Source of the DNA: an uncultured Ulvibacter sp.
GTDB taxonomy: Bacteria > Bacteroidota > Bacteroidia > Flavobacteriales > Flavobacteriaceae
Assembly (NCBI GenBank): GCA_938083445.1
Contig: CALKCP010000015.1
Coordinates: forward strand, 1-64,000
Length of the DNA: 64,000 nucleotides
Direction: 5' to 3'
Both the position numbers and the translations under genes were made by a program. How positions within the stretch are numbered: position 1 is the stretch's first letter; every line of letters begins with the position of its first letter. This document shows positions 54,501 to 62,735 of the stretch, one piece after another. The notes under the pieces were generated by a model that was not told where the DNA came from, made no database searches, and saw nothing but the letters and a program-made list of their open reading frames with translations.

Positions 54501-55059
54501 CATTATAATGATTGCTATATTCTTGAGCTTTATTGGTGTTTTTGGAGGTCTGGTTATTACCGGGGCACCCTTTGTAATAATGATGACAATGATGGGGATT
54601 ATCTCATTGGCTGGTATTGTGGTAAACAATGGCGTGGTATTGCTAGATTATGCTCAATTATTGATTGATCGAAAGAAAAATGAATTGGATGTAAATGATT
54701 CAGAATATCTATCTAATGACGATTTACTTCGTTGTATTATTAGAGCAGGAAAGGCTCGTTTGCGTCCCGTACTACTTACGGCAATTACCACAATATTGGG
54801 ATTAATTCCATTAGCGATTGGCTTGAATATTAACTTCTTTACGTTAGTCAAAGATTTTGATCCAAACATATATTTTGGAGGAGACAATGTTATTTTTTGG
54901 GGCCCATTAGCATGGACCGTTATTTACGGTTTAATGATTGCCACCTTCTTAACATTAATTGTAGTTCCGGTTCTTTTCTATCTAGCCATGCGACTAAAAA
55001 TGTGGGTTCATTCAAAAAGAAACCCAAGCATCGAAATCGCTTCAGAAATTGAACTATAA
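51562..55059 (+). CDS. RND-family efflux pump permease
   Basis: 1165 residues, longer than AcrB (1049). Helix 1 near 23-42 is followed by PRESFPEIRETKIYVSALFPG; the porter domain (about 45-330); helices 2-6 with LGMLVDNGIVVVENVYRLMEEE, the family proton-relay region; then a second porter half and helices 8-12. Extra hydrophobic segments between helices 6 and 7 (about 515-550) and an extended region before helix 12 (DFDPNIYFGGDNV) account for the added length. Proton-driven export of a hydrophobic or amphiphilic compound is expected; the substrate is unknown. Last gene of the operon, no clear terminator seen. Confidence 0.95.
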   Translation: MAKSKTNTDKEFKLSSWAIQNKTTIYVIMALILYLGISAYFSMPRESFPEIRETKIYVSALFPGNTAEDIEKLITDPLEDKLKTVSNVVGITSTSQEDYSMLVVEFDEAISVELALQKVKDEIDSETSGEDWPTFNGAKVEPNIFELSMSEEMPILNINISGDYTVSKLKEFGEYLQNEIENLGEIKKVDIRGAQDNEVEVAVNIFKMMASSVSFQDVINAINNGNMTMSAGNYVASGQRRTIRIIGEIDAPSDLNDFVVKSENGDIVYLQDIAKVKFKEKDRTTYAREFGERVVMLDVKKRSGKNMVAAAEQIEVIVKKAKEDYFPTNLKVTITNDQSSKTIGQVDDLVNNIIFGIILVVTVLMFFLGFKNALFVGFAIPMSMFMSLMILNQLGYTMNTMILFGLIMGLGMLVDNGIVVVENVYRLMEEEGLSRVEAAKKGIGEIAFPIIISTATTVAAFIPLGLWPGLMGQFMIYFPITLSVVLGSSLLVAIFFNSVLVSQFMTIEDNEMPLNQIIKISTIVAGIGLLILFFGGEYRALGTVMVFTAIMLWVYRLVIRKMAKRFQSKSLVRLENWYEKKLTNAFKKKQPLLIVGTTFILLFVAFITFGISVDEQRTKIEFFPDNKPNQIIVYIEYPQGTDIDKTNAITKEIEAKVYTVLNDDQYTDGDYNFMVESTVSQVGEGAGNPQTDGGSSAEMPHKGKITASMREYKYRKGEDSELLRQKVQEALVGIYPGVLISVEKDANGPPAGPPINIEIKGDNYNELIATAERMRDYINSKNIAAIDELKIDVNKDKPAMEVLVDREKAGELGVTAGQVGQQLRNSIFGAKAGVYKKAGEDYDIYIRFDENIRYNSSALFNQTMTFRTNTGKLREIPVSAVASQKNSSGFSAIKHKDAQRVVTVYSALAPGYTDAGAVVSQIQNEMQNYKGLSEDIRIDYTGQIEEQNKQMTFLMGAFFSGLGLIFLILIFQFNSISKPTIIMIAIFLSFIGVFGGLVITGAPFVIMMTMMGIISLAGIVVNNGVVLLDYAQLLIDRKKNELDVNDSEYLSNDDLLRCIIRAGKARLRPVLLTAITTILGLIPLAIGLNINFFTLVKDFDPNIYFGGDNVIFWGPLAWTVIYGLMIATFLTLIVVPVLFYLAMRLKMWVHSKRNPSIEIASEIEL

Positions 55060-55098
55060 GTAGTAAAACAATGACATATCACGTATTCTTTTCTAATT

Positions 55099-55131
55099 TT
55101 GATGTTAGCAGCTATTATCTTTATAAATTTG
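55099..55131 (+). promoter_or_regulatory. Candidate promoter of aspS
   Basis: TTG (55099-55101), 22-bp spacer, TAAATTTG (55124-55131), 38 bp before the aspS ATG. Confidence 0.6.
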
Positions 55132-55169
55132 CAGCTTCTTTAGTGTTGGGGAAAACTTAATTATTCGAA

Positions 55170-56924
55170 ATGTACAGAACGCATACCAATGGCGAATTAA
55201 ACGCCTCATTTATAGGAGAAGAAGTAACGTTAGCTGGTTGGGTCCAAAAAACCCGAAACAAAGGCTTTATGGTCTGGGTAGATCTGCGGGATCGATATGG
55301 GATTACACAATTAATTTTTGACGAAGAACGTACCCCTAAAAAAATGATGCTGGAGGCAGCAAATCTTGGTCGCGAATTTGTAATTCAAGTAAAAGGAATA
55401 GTGATTGAGCGTGAATCACAAAATACGAAAATGAAAACGGGACAAATAGAAATATTAGTTTCCGAATTTACCATTCTGAATAAATCGCTTACACCCCCTT
55501 TTACTATAGAAGATGATACCGACGGAGGTGAAGACCTTCGTATGAAATATCGTTACCTCGATATACGACGGAATCCGGTGCGAGAAAACTTAATTTTTCG
55601 ACATAAAGTAACGATGGCTGTCCGCAATTATCTTTCAAAGGAAGCTTTTGTTGAAGTTGAAACGCCTTACCTGATTAAATCAACGCCAGAAGGAGCAAGA
55701 GATTTTGTGGTTCCATCTCGAATGAACGCCGGTCAATTTTACGCCCTGCCCCAATCGCCTCAAACATTCAAGCAATTATTAATGGTGGGCGGAATGGATA
55801 AGTATTTTCAAATTGTAAAGTGTTTTAGAGACGAAGATTTGAGGTCAGACAGACAACCTGAGTTTACACAAATTGACTGTGAAATGGCTTTTATTGACCA
55901 AGAAGATATCTTACATACTTTTGAAGGCTTAACGCGTCATTTATTAAAAGAGATAAACGGAGTAGACCTTGCTGCTTTTCCCAGAATGACGTACGATGAT
56001 GCCATGCAAAAATATGGAAATGACAAACCAGACATTCGGTTTGGGATGGAATTTGGAGAACTCAACGAAGTGGCTCAGCATAAAGACTTTGGTGTTTTTA
56101 ATACAGCTGAGTTAGTTGTCGGAATAGCGGTTCCAGGTGGAAATAAATATACCCGTAAAGAGATTGACAAGCTGATAGATTGGATAAGGCGACCACAAGT
56201 TGGAGCCTTAGGAATGGTGTATTGTCGTTGCAACGATGATGGCAGTTTCAAATCTTCCGTTGACAAGTTTTATTCACAAGAAGACTTGGGAAAATGGGCT
56301 GAAACTACAGGAGCCAACCAAGGAGATCTTATTTGTATCCTTTCAGGAGACAAAAACAAAGTCCGTGCCCAATTAAGTGCATTAAGGATGGAACTCGCTG
56401 AAAGGCTAGGGCTAAGAAAGTCGGACGAATTTGCCCCGCTGTGGGTGATTGATTTCCCTCTGTTAGAATGGGACGAGGACAGCAAACGCTACCATGCCAT
56501 GCACCATCCCTTTACTTCGCCAAAACCGGGTCAATTGGAGTTACTCGCAACCAGTCCAGGAGAAGTAAAAGCAAATGCTTACGATCTGGTATTAAATGGA
56601 AATGAAATTGGCGGAGGCTCCATTAGAATACACGACAAAGAAACTCAGGCGTTGATGTTCGATTACCTCGGCTTTACAAAACAAGAAGCAGAGGCTCAGT
56701 TCGGATTCTTAATGGATGCATTTCAATATGGCGCGCCACCTCACGGCGGACTTGCTTTTGGTTTGGATAGACTGGTTGCCATCTTAGGAGGACAAGAAAC
56801 CATTAGAGATTTTATCGCATTTCCTAAAAATAATTCGGGGAGAGATGTCATGATTGATGCCCCAGCAGCAATTGATGGTGCCCAATTGGAAGAGTTAAAT
56901 TTACAACTGACGAATAAATCGTAA
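55170..56924 (+). CDS. aspS: Aspartyl-tRNA synthetase, bacterial type
   Basis: 584 residues, class IIb, with the long bacterial form: OB-fold (about 1-105, [21 protein letters not shown]), catalytic core with [21 protein letters not shown] (motif 2) and the bacterial GAD insertion (about 285-425), then motif 3 [14 protein letters not shown]. It charges tRNA-Asp. Presence of asnS in the same genome means it need not mischarge tRNA-Asn. Own candidate promoter; followed by a small membrane gene. Confidence 0.97.
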   Translation: MYRTHTNGELNASFIGEEVTLAGWVQKTRNKGFMVWVDLRDRYGITQLIFDEERTPKKMMLEAANLGREFVIQVKGIVIERESQNTKMKTGQIEILVSEFTILNKSLTPPFTIEDDTDGGEDLRMKYRYLDIRRNPVRENLIFRHKVTMAVRNYLSKEAFVEVETPYLIKSTPEGARDFVVPSRMNAGQFYALPQSPQTFKQLLMVGGMDKYFQIVKCFRDEDLRSDRQPEFTQIDCEMAFIDQEDILHTFEGLTRHLLKEINGVDLAAFPRMTYDDAMQKYGNDKPDIRFGMEFGELNEVAQHKDFGVFNTAELVVGIAVPGGNKYTRKEIDKLIDWIRRPQVGALGMVYCRCNDDGSFKSSVDKFYSQEDLGKWAETTGANQGDLICILSGDKNKVRAQLSALRMELAERLGLRKSDEFAPLWVIDFPLLEWDEDSKRYHAMHHPFTSPKPGQLELLATSPGEVKANAYDLVLNGNEIGGGSIRIHDKETQALMFDYLGFTKQEAEAQFGFLMDAFQYGAPPHGGLAFGLDRLVAILGGQETIRDFIAFPKNNSGRDVMIDAPAAIDGAQLEELNLQLTNKS

Positions 56925-57007
56925 CCCAGCACCTTACCAATGCAAGATCTTTTGAGTTGGTTCAGCATAGCAGTGCAAAAACGAATTGATTTTTTTTAGA
57001 AAAAACT

Positions 57008-57253
57008 ATGAACTATTTTTTAAGAATTTTATTAATAGCCGTTTTTACTGGTATTGGGGTTGGTTTTTACATTAAGTCAAGCGACGAAAAGTCGGGGCAT
57101 TTAATAATAGGAACTTCAATTGTTGTTGGAGTTTTTATTTTAATGCCGGTTTTTATTTATCATCGATGGAAAGATAGAAGTGTTAAAGACTATATGTTAA
57201 CCAAAGAAAATATTGAAAAAATGAGAGACTTTCAAAGAGATAATAAAATATAA
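57008..57253 (+). CDS. Small two-helix membrane protein
   Basis: 81 residues, with two hydrophobic segments (about 4-21 and 32-52) followed by a basic, charged tail (KDYMLTKENIEKMRDFQRDNK). No recognised family. It lies 83 bp after aspS and 95 bp before the cold-shock gene. The ATG at 57008 has codon use like its neighbours, so I take it as a real gene of unknown function. Confidence 0.65.
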   Translation: MNYFLRILLIAVFTGIGVGFYIKSSDEKSGHLIIGTSIVVGVFILMPVFIYHRWKDRSVKDYMLTKENIEKMRDFQRDNKI

Positions 57254-57348
57254 ACGGCTTGGTTTTTAAAAATAATTTTCATTTTGTTAAAAAACCGTGT
57301 TACATTTATAGCACAATTAGACCAATTTATTAATTTATTTTTATCACA

Positions 57349-57540
57349 ATGGAAGGAACAGTAAAATTTTTCAACGAATCTAAAGGATTTGGTTTTATCA
57401 CTAATGATGAGACTGGTAAGGACATTTTTGTGCACATAACAGCACTAAATGGCGAGTCTCTAAATGAAGGTGATAAGGTGTCATATGAAGAAGAGGAAGG
57501 AAGAAAAGGAACGGTTGCCGGCCAGGTTCGCCTCGTCTAA
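57349..57540 (+). CDS. Cold-shock domain protein (CspA family)
   Basis: 63 residues, one CSD beta-barrel. RNP1 is KGFGFIT and RNP2 is DIFVHI; the start MEGTVKFFNESKGFGF is typical. It binds single-stranded RNA/DNA and acts as an RNA chaperone. A leader of up to 95 bp precedes it, as often for cold-regulated csp mRNAs; a TACATTTA box lies within it but without a well-spaced TTG. A terminator follows. Confidence 0.95.
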   Translation: MEGTVKFFNESKGFGFITNDETGKDIFVHITALNGESLNEGDKVSYEEEEGRKGTVAGQVRLV

Positions 57541-57571
57541 AACGAAACCACATATCCTTTTTAAGTTCTCT

Positions 57572-57604
57572 ACCTCCTACTTTTTAACTTTGGGAGGTTT
57601 TTTT
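57572..57604 (+). terminator. Terminator after the cold-shock gene
   Basis: ACCTCC (57572-57577) pairs with GGAGGT (57593-57598), 15-nt loop, followed directly by seven T. Confidence 0.65.
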
Positions 57605-57614
57605 ATTCTCTCGC

Positions 57615-58064
57615 TTAATTCAAATTTCGTTTTTCAATAAAAAATTGTTTTAAAATCGTTGCAGCTTCCTCTTCCAAAACACCACCTTTCATTTTCGTTT
57701 TAGGGTGCAACTTTGTTTTAAGTGCAATACACCCTCTTTGCTCATCACGCGCGCCATAGACAACTTTCGAAATCTGACTCCAAAATAAGGCGCCTGCGCA
57801 CATTTGGCAGGGCTCAATCGTTACATACATGGTACAACCGAGTAAATATTTACCTCCTAAAAAATTTGAGGCAGCCGTAATGGCTTGCATTTCTGCATGA
57901 GCGGTTACGTCGTTCAAAGTTTCGGTAAGGTTGTGAGCTCTTGCGATAATTTGATTGTCAATAACTACAACAGCACCTATAGGAACCTCTCCTTTTTTAT
58001 ATGCAGCTTCAGCTTCCTGTAGCGCACGTTTCATAAAATAAGCATCATCATTCTTAGATATCAC
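57615..58064 (-). CDS. tadA: tRNA-specific adenosine deaminase (nucleoside deaminase)
   Basis: 149 residues, the usual TadA length. Zinc ligands and the catalytic Glu are in TAHAEMQAI (H-A-E) and EPCQMCAGALFW (PCxxC). An N-terminal YFMKRALQEAEAAYKKGEVPIGAVVV matches TadA. It deaminates A34 of tRNA-Arg(ACG) to inosine; a guanine-deaminase-like role cannot be fully ruled out for a bacterial family member. Convergent with the cold-shock gene and divergent from dxs. Confidence 0.9.
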   Translation of the reverse strand: MISKNDDAYFMKRALQEAEAAYKKGEVPIGAVVVIDNQIIARAHNLTETLNDVTAHAEMQAITAASNFLGGKYLLGCTMYVTIEPCQMCAGALFWSQISKVVYGARDEQRGCIALKTKLHPKTKMKGGVLEEEAATILKQFFIEKRNLN

Positions 58065-58147
58065 AAGTGAAGTTTTTCAATTAATAAGGAGTATCGGCAA
58101 ACAAAAGTGTCTTTTCGAACACACGTCAACAAAAGTACAAAAGCAAA

Positions 58148-59935
58148 ATGTATCTTTGTATGGTGACTAAAAACTATTTAGATAGCATCAAATTACCCTC
58201 CGATCTGCGGAAACTACTCCCTGAAGATCTGCCCCAACTAGCACAAGAACTTCGCGCGTTTATTATTCATATTGTTGCGATAAAAGAAGGGCATTTGGGC
58301 GCTAGTTTAGGTGTTGTTGAATTGACAATTGCACTTCATTATGTTTTTAACACTCCAGAAGACATCTTAATTTGGGATGTTGGCCATCAAGCATACGGAC
58401 ACAAAATTCTCACCGGAAGAAAAGATACTTTCCACACAAATCGAATGCTGGACGGCATTAGCGGTTTTCCAAAAAGAGAAGAAAGTGCTTACGATGCTTT
58501 TGGTACAGGCCACAGCAGTACAGCAATTTCTGCAACTTTAGGGATGGCAATTGCTTCGCAACTAAAGGGAGATAATGTAAAACAACACGTTGCAATTGTT
58601 GGAGATGCATCTATCGCAAGTGGAATGGCATTTGAAGCTTTAAATCATGCTGGTGTAACCAACACAAACATCCTAGTTATTTTAAATGATAATGCTATCG
58701 GGATCGACCCTAGTGTAGGGGCATTGAAAGAGTATTTCATTAAGGTTAGTTTAAACGGAGCCCCAGAAACTGACAATATTTTTGAGGCACTCAATTTCAA
58801 TTATTCCGGACCTGTAGACGGTCATAATTTAACTGAATTGATTTCAGAGTTAAAAAGGCTTATGCAAATTGAAGGGCCTAAACTTCTTCATATTATTACG
58901 AAGAAAGGAAAAGGATTGCGACAGGCTGAAGAAAATCAAGTGGTGTATCACGCACCTGGAAAATTTGACGCCATAACAGGAAACTTGCACCCTAAAAGCA
59001 CTGCTATTCATCCGCCAAAATTTCAAGATGTATTTGGCAAAACGATTGTAGAACTGGCGAGAAAAAATGAAAATATTGTTGGAATTACTCCGGCTATGCC
59101 AACGGGAAGTTCCTTAAAGTACATGATGGAGGCATTTCCAGCACGCGCCTTCGATGTGGGTATTGCAGAGCAGCACGCAGTGACTTTTGCCGCAGGTTTG
59201 GCAACCCAAGGCCTTCAGGTCTACTGTGCTATTTATTCTACTTTTTTACAACGAGCGTATGACCAAGTGATACACGATGTATGTTTACAAAAACTCCCTG
59301 TTATTTTCTGTTTAGATCGGGCAGGATTGGTAGGCGAAGATGGTGCTACACATCACGGAATATTTGACATATCATATCTTAGATGCATCCCAAATCTGAT
59401 TATTTTTGCGCCTAGGAATGAGGTTGATTTAAGAAATATTTTATTTACAGCCCAGTTAGGCTTGTCGCTTCCAATTGCCATTCGTTATCCGAGGGGCCGG
59501 GGAAAAGAACTCAACTGGCAACAGGATTTTTCAAAAATTGAAATTGGAAAAGCAATAGAATTAAAAAAAGGCAGTTTGGTTGCCATCTTAACCATTGGCA
59601 TTATGGCTACTAATGCAATGGAGGCAATTGAAAACTCTTCAGTTACTGATAAGGTCGCTTGCTTTGATATGCGCTTTATTAAGCCATTAGATGAAAAGAT
59701 GCTTCATACAATCTTCAAAAAATATGAAACGATCATTACAGTTGAGGACGGTGTCATAAACGGAGGTTTTGGAAGCAGTATCGCCGAGTTTTCAGCAAAG
59801 CATCACTATCTTAATAAAATAGAAATTCTAGGGATCCCAGACGCTTTTCCCGAGCACGGTACTGTGGAACAACTGCAGCAGCTTTCTGGGGTTACTCCCG
59901 CAGATATTTTAAAAAAGCTTGAATTATACCTATAA
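58148..59935 (+). CDS. dxs: 1-deoxy-D-xylulose-5-phosphate synthase
   Basis: 595 residues. The ThDP-dependent fold shows the N-terminal GHLGASLGVVELTIALHYVF, GDASIASGMAFEALNHAG with the GDx metal motif, and the central GIAEQHAVTFAAGLA; the C-terminal transketolase domain ends with EIL GIPDAFPEHGT-type sequence. It condenses pyruvate and glyceraldehyde 3-phosphate, the first step of the MEP isoprenoid pathway, feeding the polyprenyl synthase above. The ATG at 58148 gives MYLCMVTKNY; a second in-frame ATG at 58160 is also possible and is closer to the usual family start. Confidence 0.96.
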   Translation: MYLCMVTKNYLDSIKLPSDLRKLLPEDLPQLAQELRAFIIHIVAIKEGHLGASLGVVELTIALHYVFNTPEDILIWDVGHQAYGHKILTGRKDTFHTNRMLDGISGFPKREESAYDAFGTGHSSTAISATLGMAIASQLKGDNVKQHVAIVGDASIASGMAFEALNHAGVTNTNILVILNDNAIGIDPSVGALKEYFIKVSLNGAPETDNIFEALNFNYSGPVDGHNLTELISELKRLMQIEGPKLLHIITKKGKGLRQAEENQVVYHAPGKFDAITGNLHPKSTAIHPPKFQDVFGKTIVELARKNENIVGITPAMPTGSSLKYMMEAFPARAFDVGIAEQHAVTFAAGLATQGLQVYCAIYSTFLQRAYDQVIHDVCLQKLPVIFCLDRAGLVGEDGATHHGIFDISYLRCIPNLIIFAPRNEVDLRNILFTAQLGLSLPIAIRYPRGRGKELNWQQDFSKIEIGKAIELKKGSLVAILTIGIMATNAMEAIENSSVTDKVACFDMRFIKPLDEKMLHTIFKKYETIITVEDGVINGGFGSSIAEFSAKHHYLNKIEILGIPDAFPEHGTVEQLQQLSGVTPADILKKLELYL

Positions 59936-59965
59936 AAAAAGGAGGCTATAATAGCCTCCTTTTTT
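59935..59965. terminator. Bidirectional terminator between dxs and the M36 protease
   Basis: AAAAAAGGAGGCT (59935-59947) pairs with AGCCTCCTTTTTT (59953-59965), 5-nt loop. A-runs and T-runs on both sides serve both convergent genes. It begins on the last base of dxs. Confidence 0.9.
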
Positions 59966-59984
59966 ACTCTTCTGAAATATATTA

Positions 59985-62597
59985 TTATTTAATAATCAAC
60001 TTCGCCGTATGCGCATAATTGTTACCGTTAATTTGAACGATATACACACCTGTATTTAAGTTCTCTGCATTGATGTTCACCGAATTGCTCAATTCAACAT
60101 CCTGTGTGAAAACAGTTCTTCCGTTAAGGTCAACTATCGTGATAGTCACATCTCCAGCATCCAAAATCGAATTAATATTGATGTTCCCATTCGATGGGTT
60201 TGGATAAATACTAAAATTGTTCTCAAAACCTACATCTGAAGTTGCTAAGATAAGACAATCAGGCGTTGATGGTACATCGAAAGCTTCAACACCATCGTTC
60301 ACATTATTTGAAGATCCTTGAGTAGCACTTACTCCTAGACCTCTTCTTGCAAAAGCTTCCCAAATTAAACATTGGTTTTCTCCGCCATTACTAAGTCTAT
60401 CTGCAAGTAAAATAGCATCTCTTCCATCTATAAAGCCTGGATTACAACCTTGTAATTTCATTCCGTCAAGAACTAATTGCATCGCGATATTATTTCCCGC
60501 AGTACCTGTATAAAAATCCCCAATAGTTCCTCCATTTGCGTCAATTAGATCCCAGGTCATATCCCAAATCATCGTCGCCCATACATATCCAACTCCGTGA
60601 GGAATTGAAACGCTACGTATCGTATTATATGTAGATCCATTTACTGACATATCTGTGGTATACTGAGTGGGCCGTATTCCGCCACCTGTTATTGGAGCTC
60701 CAGTTGCGAACGTTCCAATTCCTCTAGCGTCAGAACCTTGATCTCCAGGCTCGATAGTTATAATCATACCAACATAATCACTCCATCCTTCACCCATTTG
60801 CTCAGAATTACCTAAACAACCTGTATTTGAAGGACCCGCTGTTAAACGGTTCGAAATACCATGTCCATATTCATGACCTATAATTCCGTTATCAAGGGAT
60901 CCATCTTTGTCTAATGCAATATTAGATCCGTTTATAGTTCCGTTAACCACTGCACCGCTAGCTAATTCTGCAATAAGCGCTTCGCCATCGGTATTATTGA
61001 CCATGAATAGGGGGATTGTTACAGAAGCACCTACGGCTCCACCACCCATTACAATCGCATCACCGGCTACGTTATTTACCATAATCACCGCAATTGCTCC
61101 CTCATTTTCAGCTGCTAATGATTTAAATCCAAATTCACAGGCACCTCTTCGTATCACAACAATTTTCCCAGCAAGACTTGCGCCATTTATAATAGGGTCA
61201 CAAGCATCGTTAATGTCTGTTGAAGCTGTCGAATTATCATCCTCTACCAAAACCAAATCTTCTGTTAGCGGTGAGGTAGGTATTGGACCTCCAAATGCTC
61301 CAGGAATACCACTATATTCACCTGCCAGAGGGCCACCATTAATTGTTAAAATATCAGGTATTGGTCCTGTTGCACCATCCCATAAAAACATCTGCATTCT
61401 AGGATTCGATCCATCTGGAGGCGTGCCAAAATTGGCATTGTTTGTTCCAGACCCGTCTTGCGCATCAGCATTAACAGAATCACCACCATTACCACCATTT
61501 CCATAGTTATTCTCTTGGAAATTTCCACTCGCCTCATCAAAACCATATCGGTAAAATACATCATGCACGATATTATTCATGTAGAATAAATTAGTTGTAG
61601 ACCCGTCTAAATAACCTACTGGCTGTTGTGTAAAGTCAAATGGGAAATCAAATACTAAATCTGCTCCACCATCAGGTGCTGCTCCGGCTCCATTATTACC
61701 GTTAATATCATCTTGCGCATTTACATTATTACCTCTTGTAATGGTAAATTCGGCACCTGCAACACCATCAGTATCGTGCCACCCAAAAGGAGAAGCAATA
61801 GCATCTGAAGGATCTGCTATCAACTCATCAGCACCATGATTTGGGCTTTCAGCTGGGATTGGAAAAACTCTATATTCACCTAAAAGCGCCATTGCCATCG
61901 AACTTGAAGAAGGCTCGGCTGCAAAAAGGATGCTTTGTCCACTATCATAATTCTCATGAGCATGAGCCCCTTCACCAAAATTACACGTAAGAACCCAATC
62001 AATAGTGTCTAAGTGAGCGCCTGTTACAGCATCAATTCTCATACTGTAGTAATGGCTTCCATCTGGCAAAGCAATACTTAAATCCCATGCCAATCTTAAC
62101 CCATCTGATTCCGTAGACTGATACACTAATTTTACAGGAATATTTTCCGAAGAAATAGATCCGTTCGAAAATATAAAGGAGTTTGTACCTACTGTCTCGA
62201 GTAATTCCAAATTTACTGGAGCTTGAAGACCTGCAGTACTAGCCGCACTTGAAATAGCAAAAGCAGCCGTATTAGAAGGTGTGTTAGCATTCACTTTTTG
62301 TTCAACATCATTCGTAAATGACATGTTCGCATTTACAACCGTTCCATTCTGAATAGCAAAAGACGACGTAGAATTAAAAATTTCTATTCCCTGATGCGTT
62401 TGGTTAACATAAACATTCTCCACGTCCATACTGTTCGAGTAACTATGAGAATTTATAGTGAACTCTGCAACATCTTGGGATTGTAGTCCCAACTCAGAGC
62501 GATTGTTGTCTAGGAACGTACGAACCGACTCGCTGAAATCTTGCGCACTGGCAAGAGTTACGGCAAAAAAAGCCAATACATAAAGTAGTTTTTTCAT
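59985..62597 (-). CDS. M36 (fungalysin) metallopeptidase with PA domain and T9SS sorting domain
   Basis: 870 residues with signal peptide (about 1-18), a fungalysin propeptide region (about 20-200) and the M36 domain. Zinc ligands are the two His of GHEYGHGISNRL (near 572) and the Glu in MGEGWSDYVGM. Between them and the start of the catalytic domain lies an inserted protease-associated domain (about 450-560, VVIRRGACEFGFKSLAAENEGA). The C-terminus (about 785-870) is a type A T9SS sorting domain: FSIYPNPSNGNI, VTIVDLNGRTVF, NLNTGVYIVQI. It should be a secreted, surface-released endopeptidase, activated after removal of the propeptide, supplying peptides to the cell. Confidence 0.95.
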   Translation of the reverse strand: MKKLLYVLAFFAVTLASAQDFSESVRTFLDNNRSELGLQSQDVAEFTINSHSYSNSMDVENVYVNQTHQGIEIFNSTSSFAIQNGTVVNANMSFTNDVEQKVNANTPSNTAAFAISSAASTAGLQAPVNLELLETVGTNSFIFSNGSISSENIPVKLVYQSTESDGLRLAWDLSIALPDGSHYYSMRIDAVTGAHLDTIDWVLTCNFGEGAHAHENYDSGQSILFAAEPSSSSMAMALLGEYRVFPIPAESPNHGADELIADPSDAIASPFGWHDTDGVAGAEFTITRGNNVNAQDDINGNNGAGAAPDGGADLVFDFPFDFTQQPVGYLDGSTTNLFYMNNIVHDVFYRYGFDEASGNFQENNYGNGGNGGDSVNADAQDGSGTNNANFGTPPDGSNPRMQMFLWDGATGPIPDILTINGGPLAGEYSGIPGAFGGPIPTSPLTEDLVLVEDDNSTASTDINDACDPIINGASLAGKIVVIRRGACEFGFKSLAAENEGAIAVIMVNNVAGDAIVMGGGAVGASVTIPLFMVNNTDGEALIAELASGAVVNGTINGSNIALDKDGSLDNGIIGHEYGHGISNRLTAGPSNTGCLGNSEQMGEGWSDYVGMIITIEPGDQGSDARGIGTFATGAPITGGGIRPTQYTTDMSVNGSTYNTIRSVSIPHGVGYVWATMIWDMTWDLIDANGGTIGDFYTGTAGNNIAMQLVLDGMKLQGCNPGFIDGRDAILLADRLSNGGENQCLIWEAFARRGLGVSATQGSSNNVNDGVEAFDVPSTPDCLILATSDVGFENNFSIYPNPSNGNININSILDAGDVTITIVDLNGRTVFTQDVELSNSVNINAENLNTGVYIVQINGNNYAHTAKLIIK

Positions 62598-62735
62598 ATT
62601 CTTTTTTTTTAAACGATAATAGAGGCAAATTATACCTCTTATTTATTTGATTAATTTTTTTCAGCGTAAAAATATCACATTATAGATAGACTATTTGCAA
62701 TTTGTTTAAACTTTAACATCTATTGTTAAACGTTT

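Noticed and set aside
58151-58158. TATCTTTG at the dxs start as a -7 promoter box
   Set aside because: It overlaps the first codons and has no TTG at suitable spacing, so chance is as likely.
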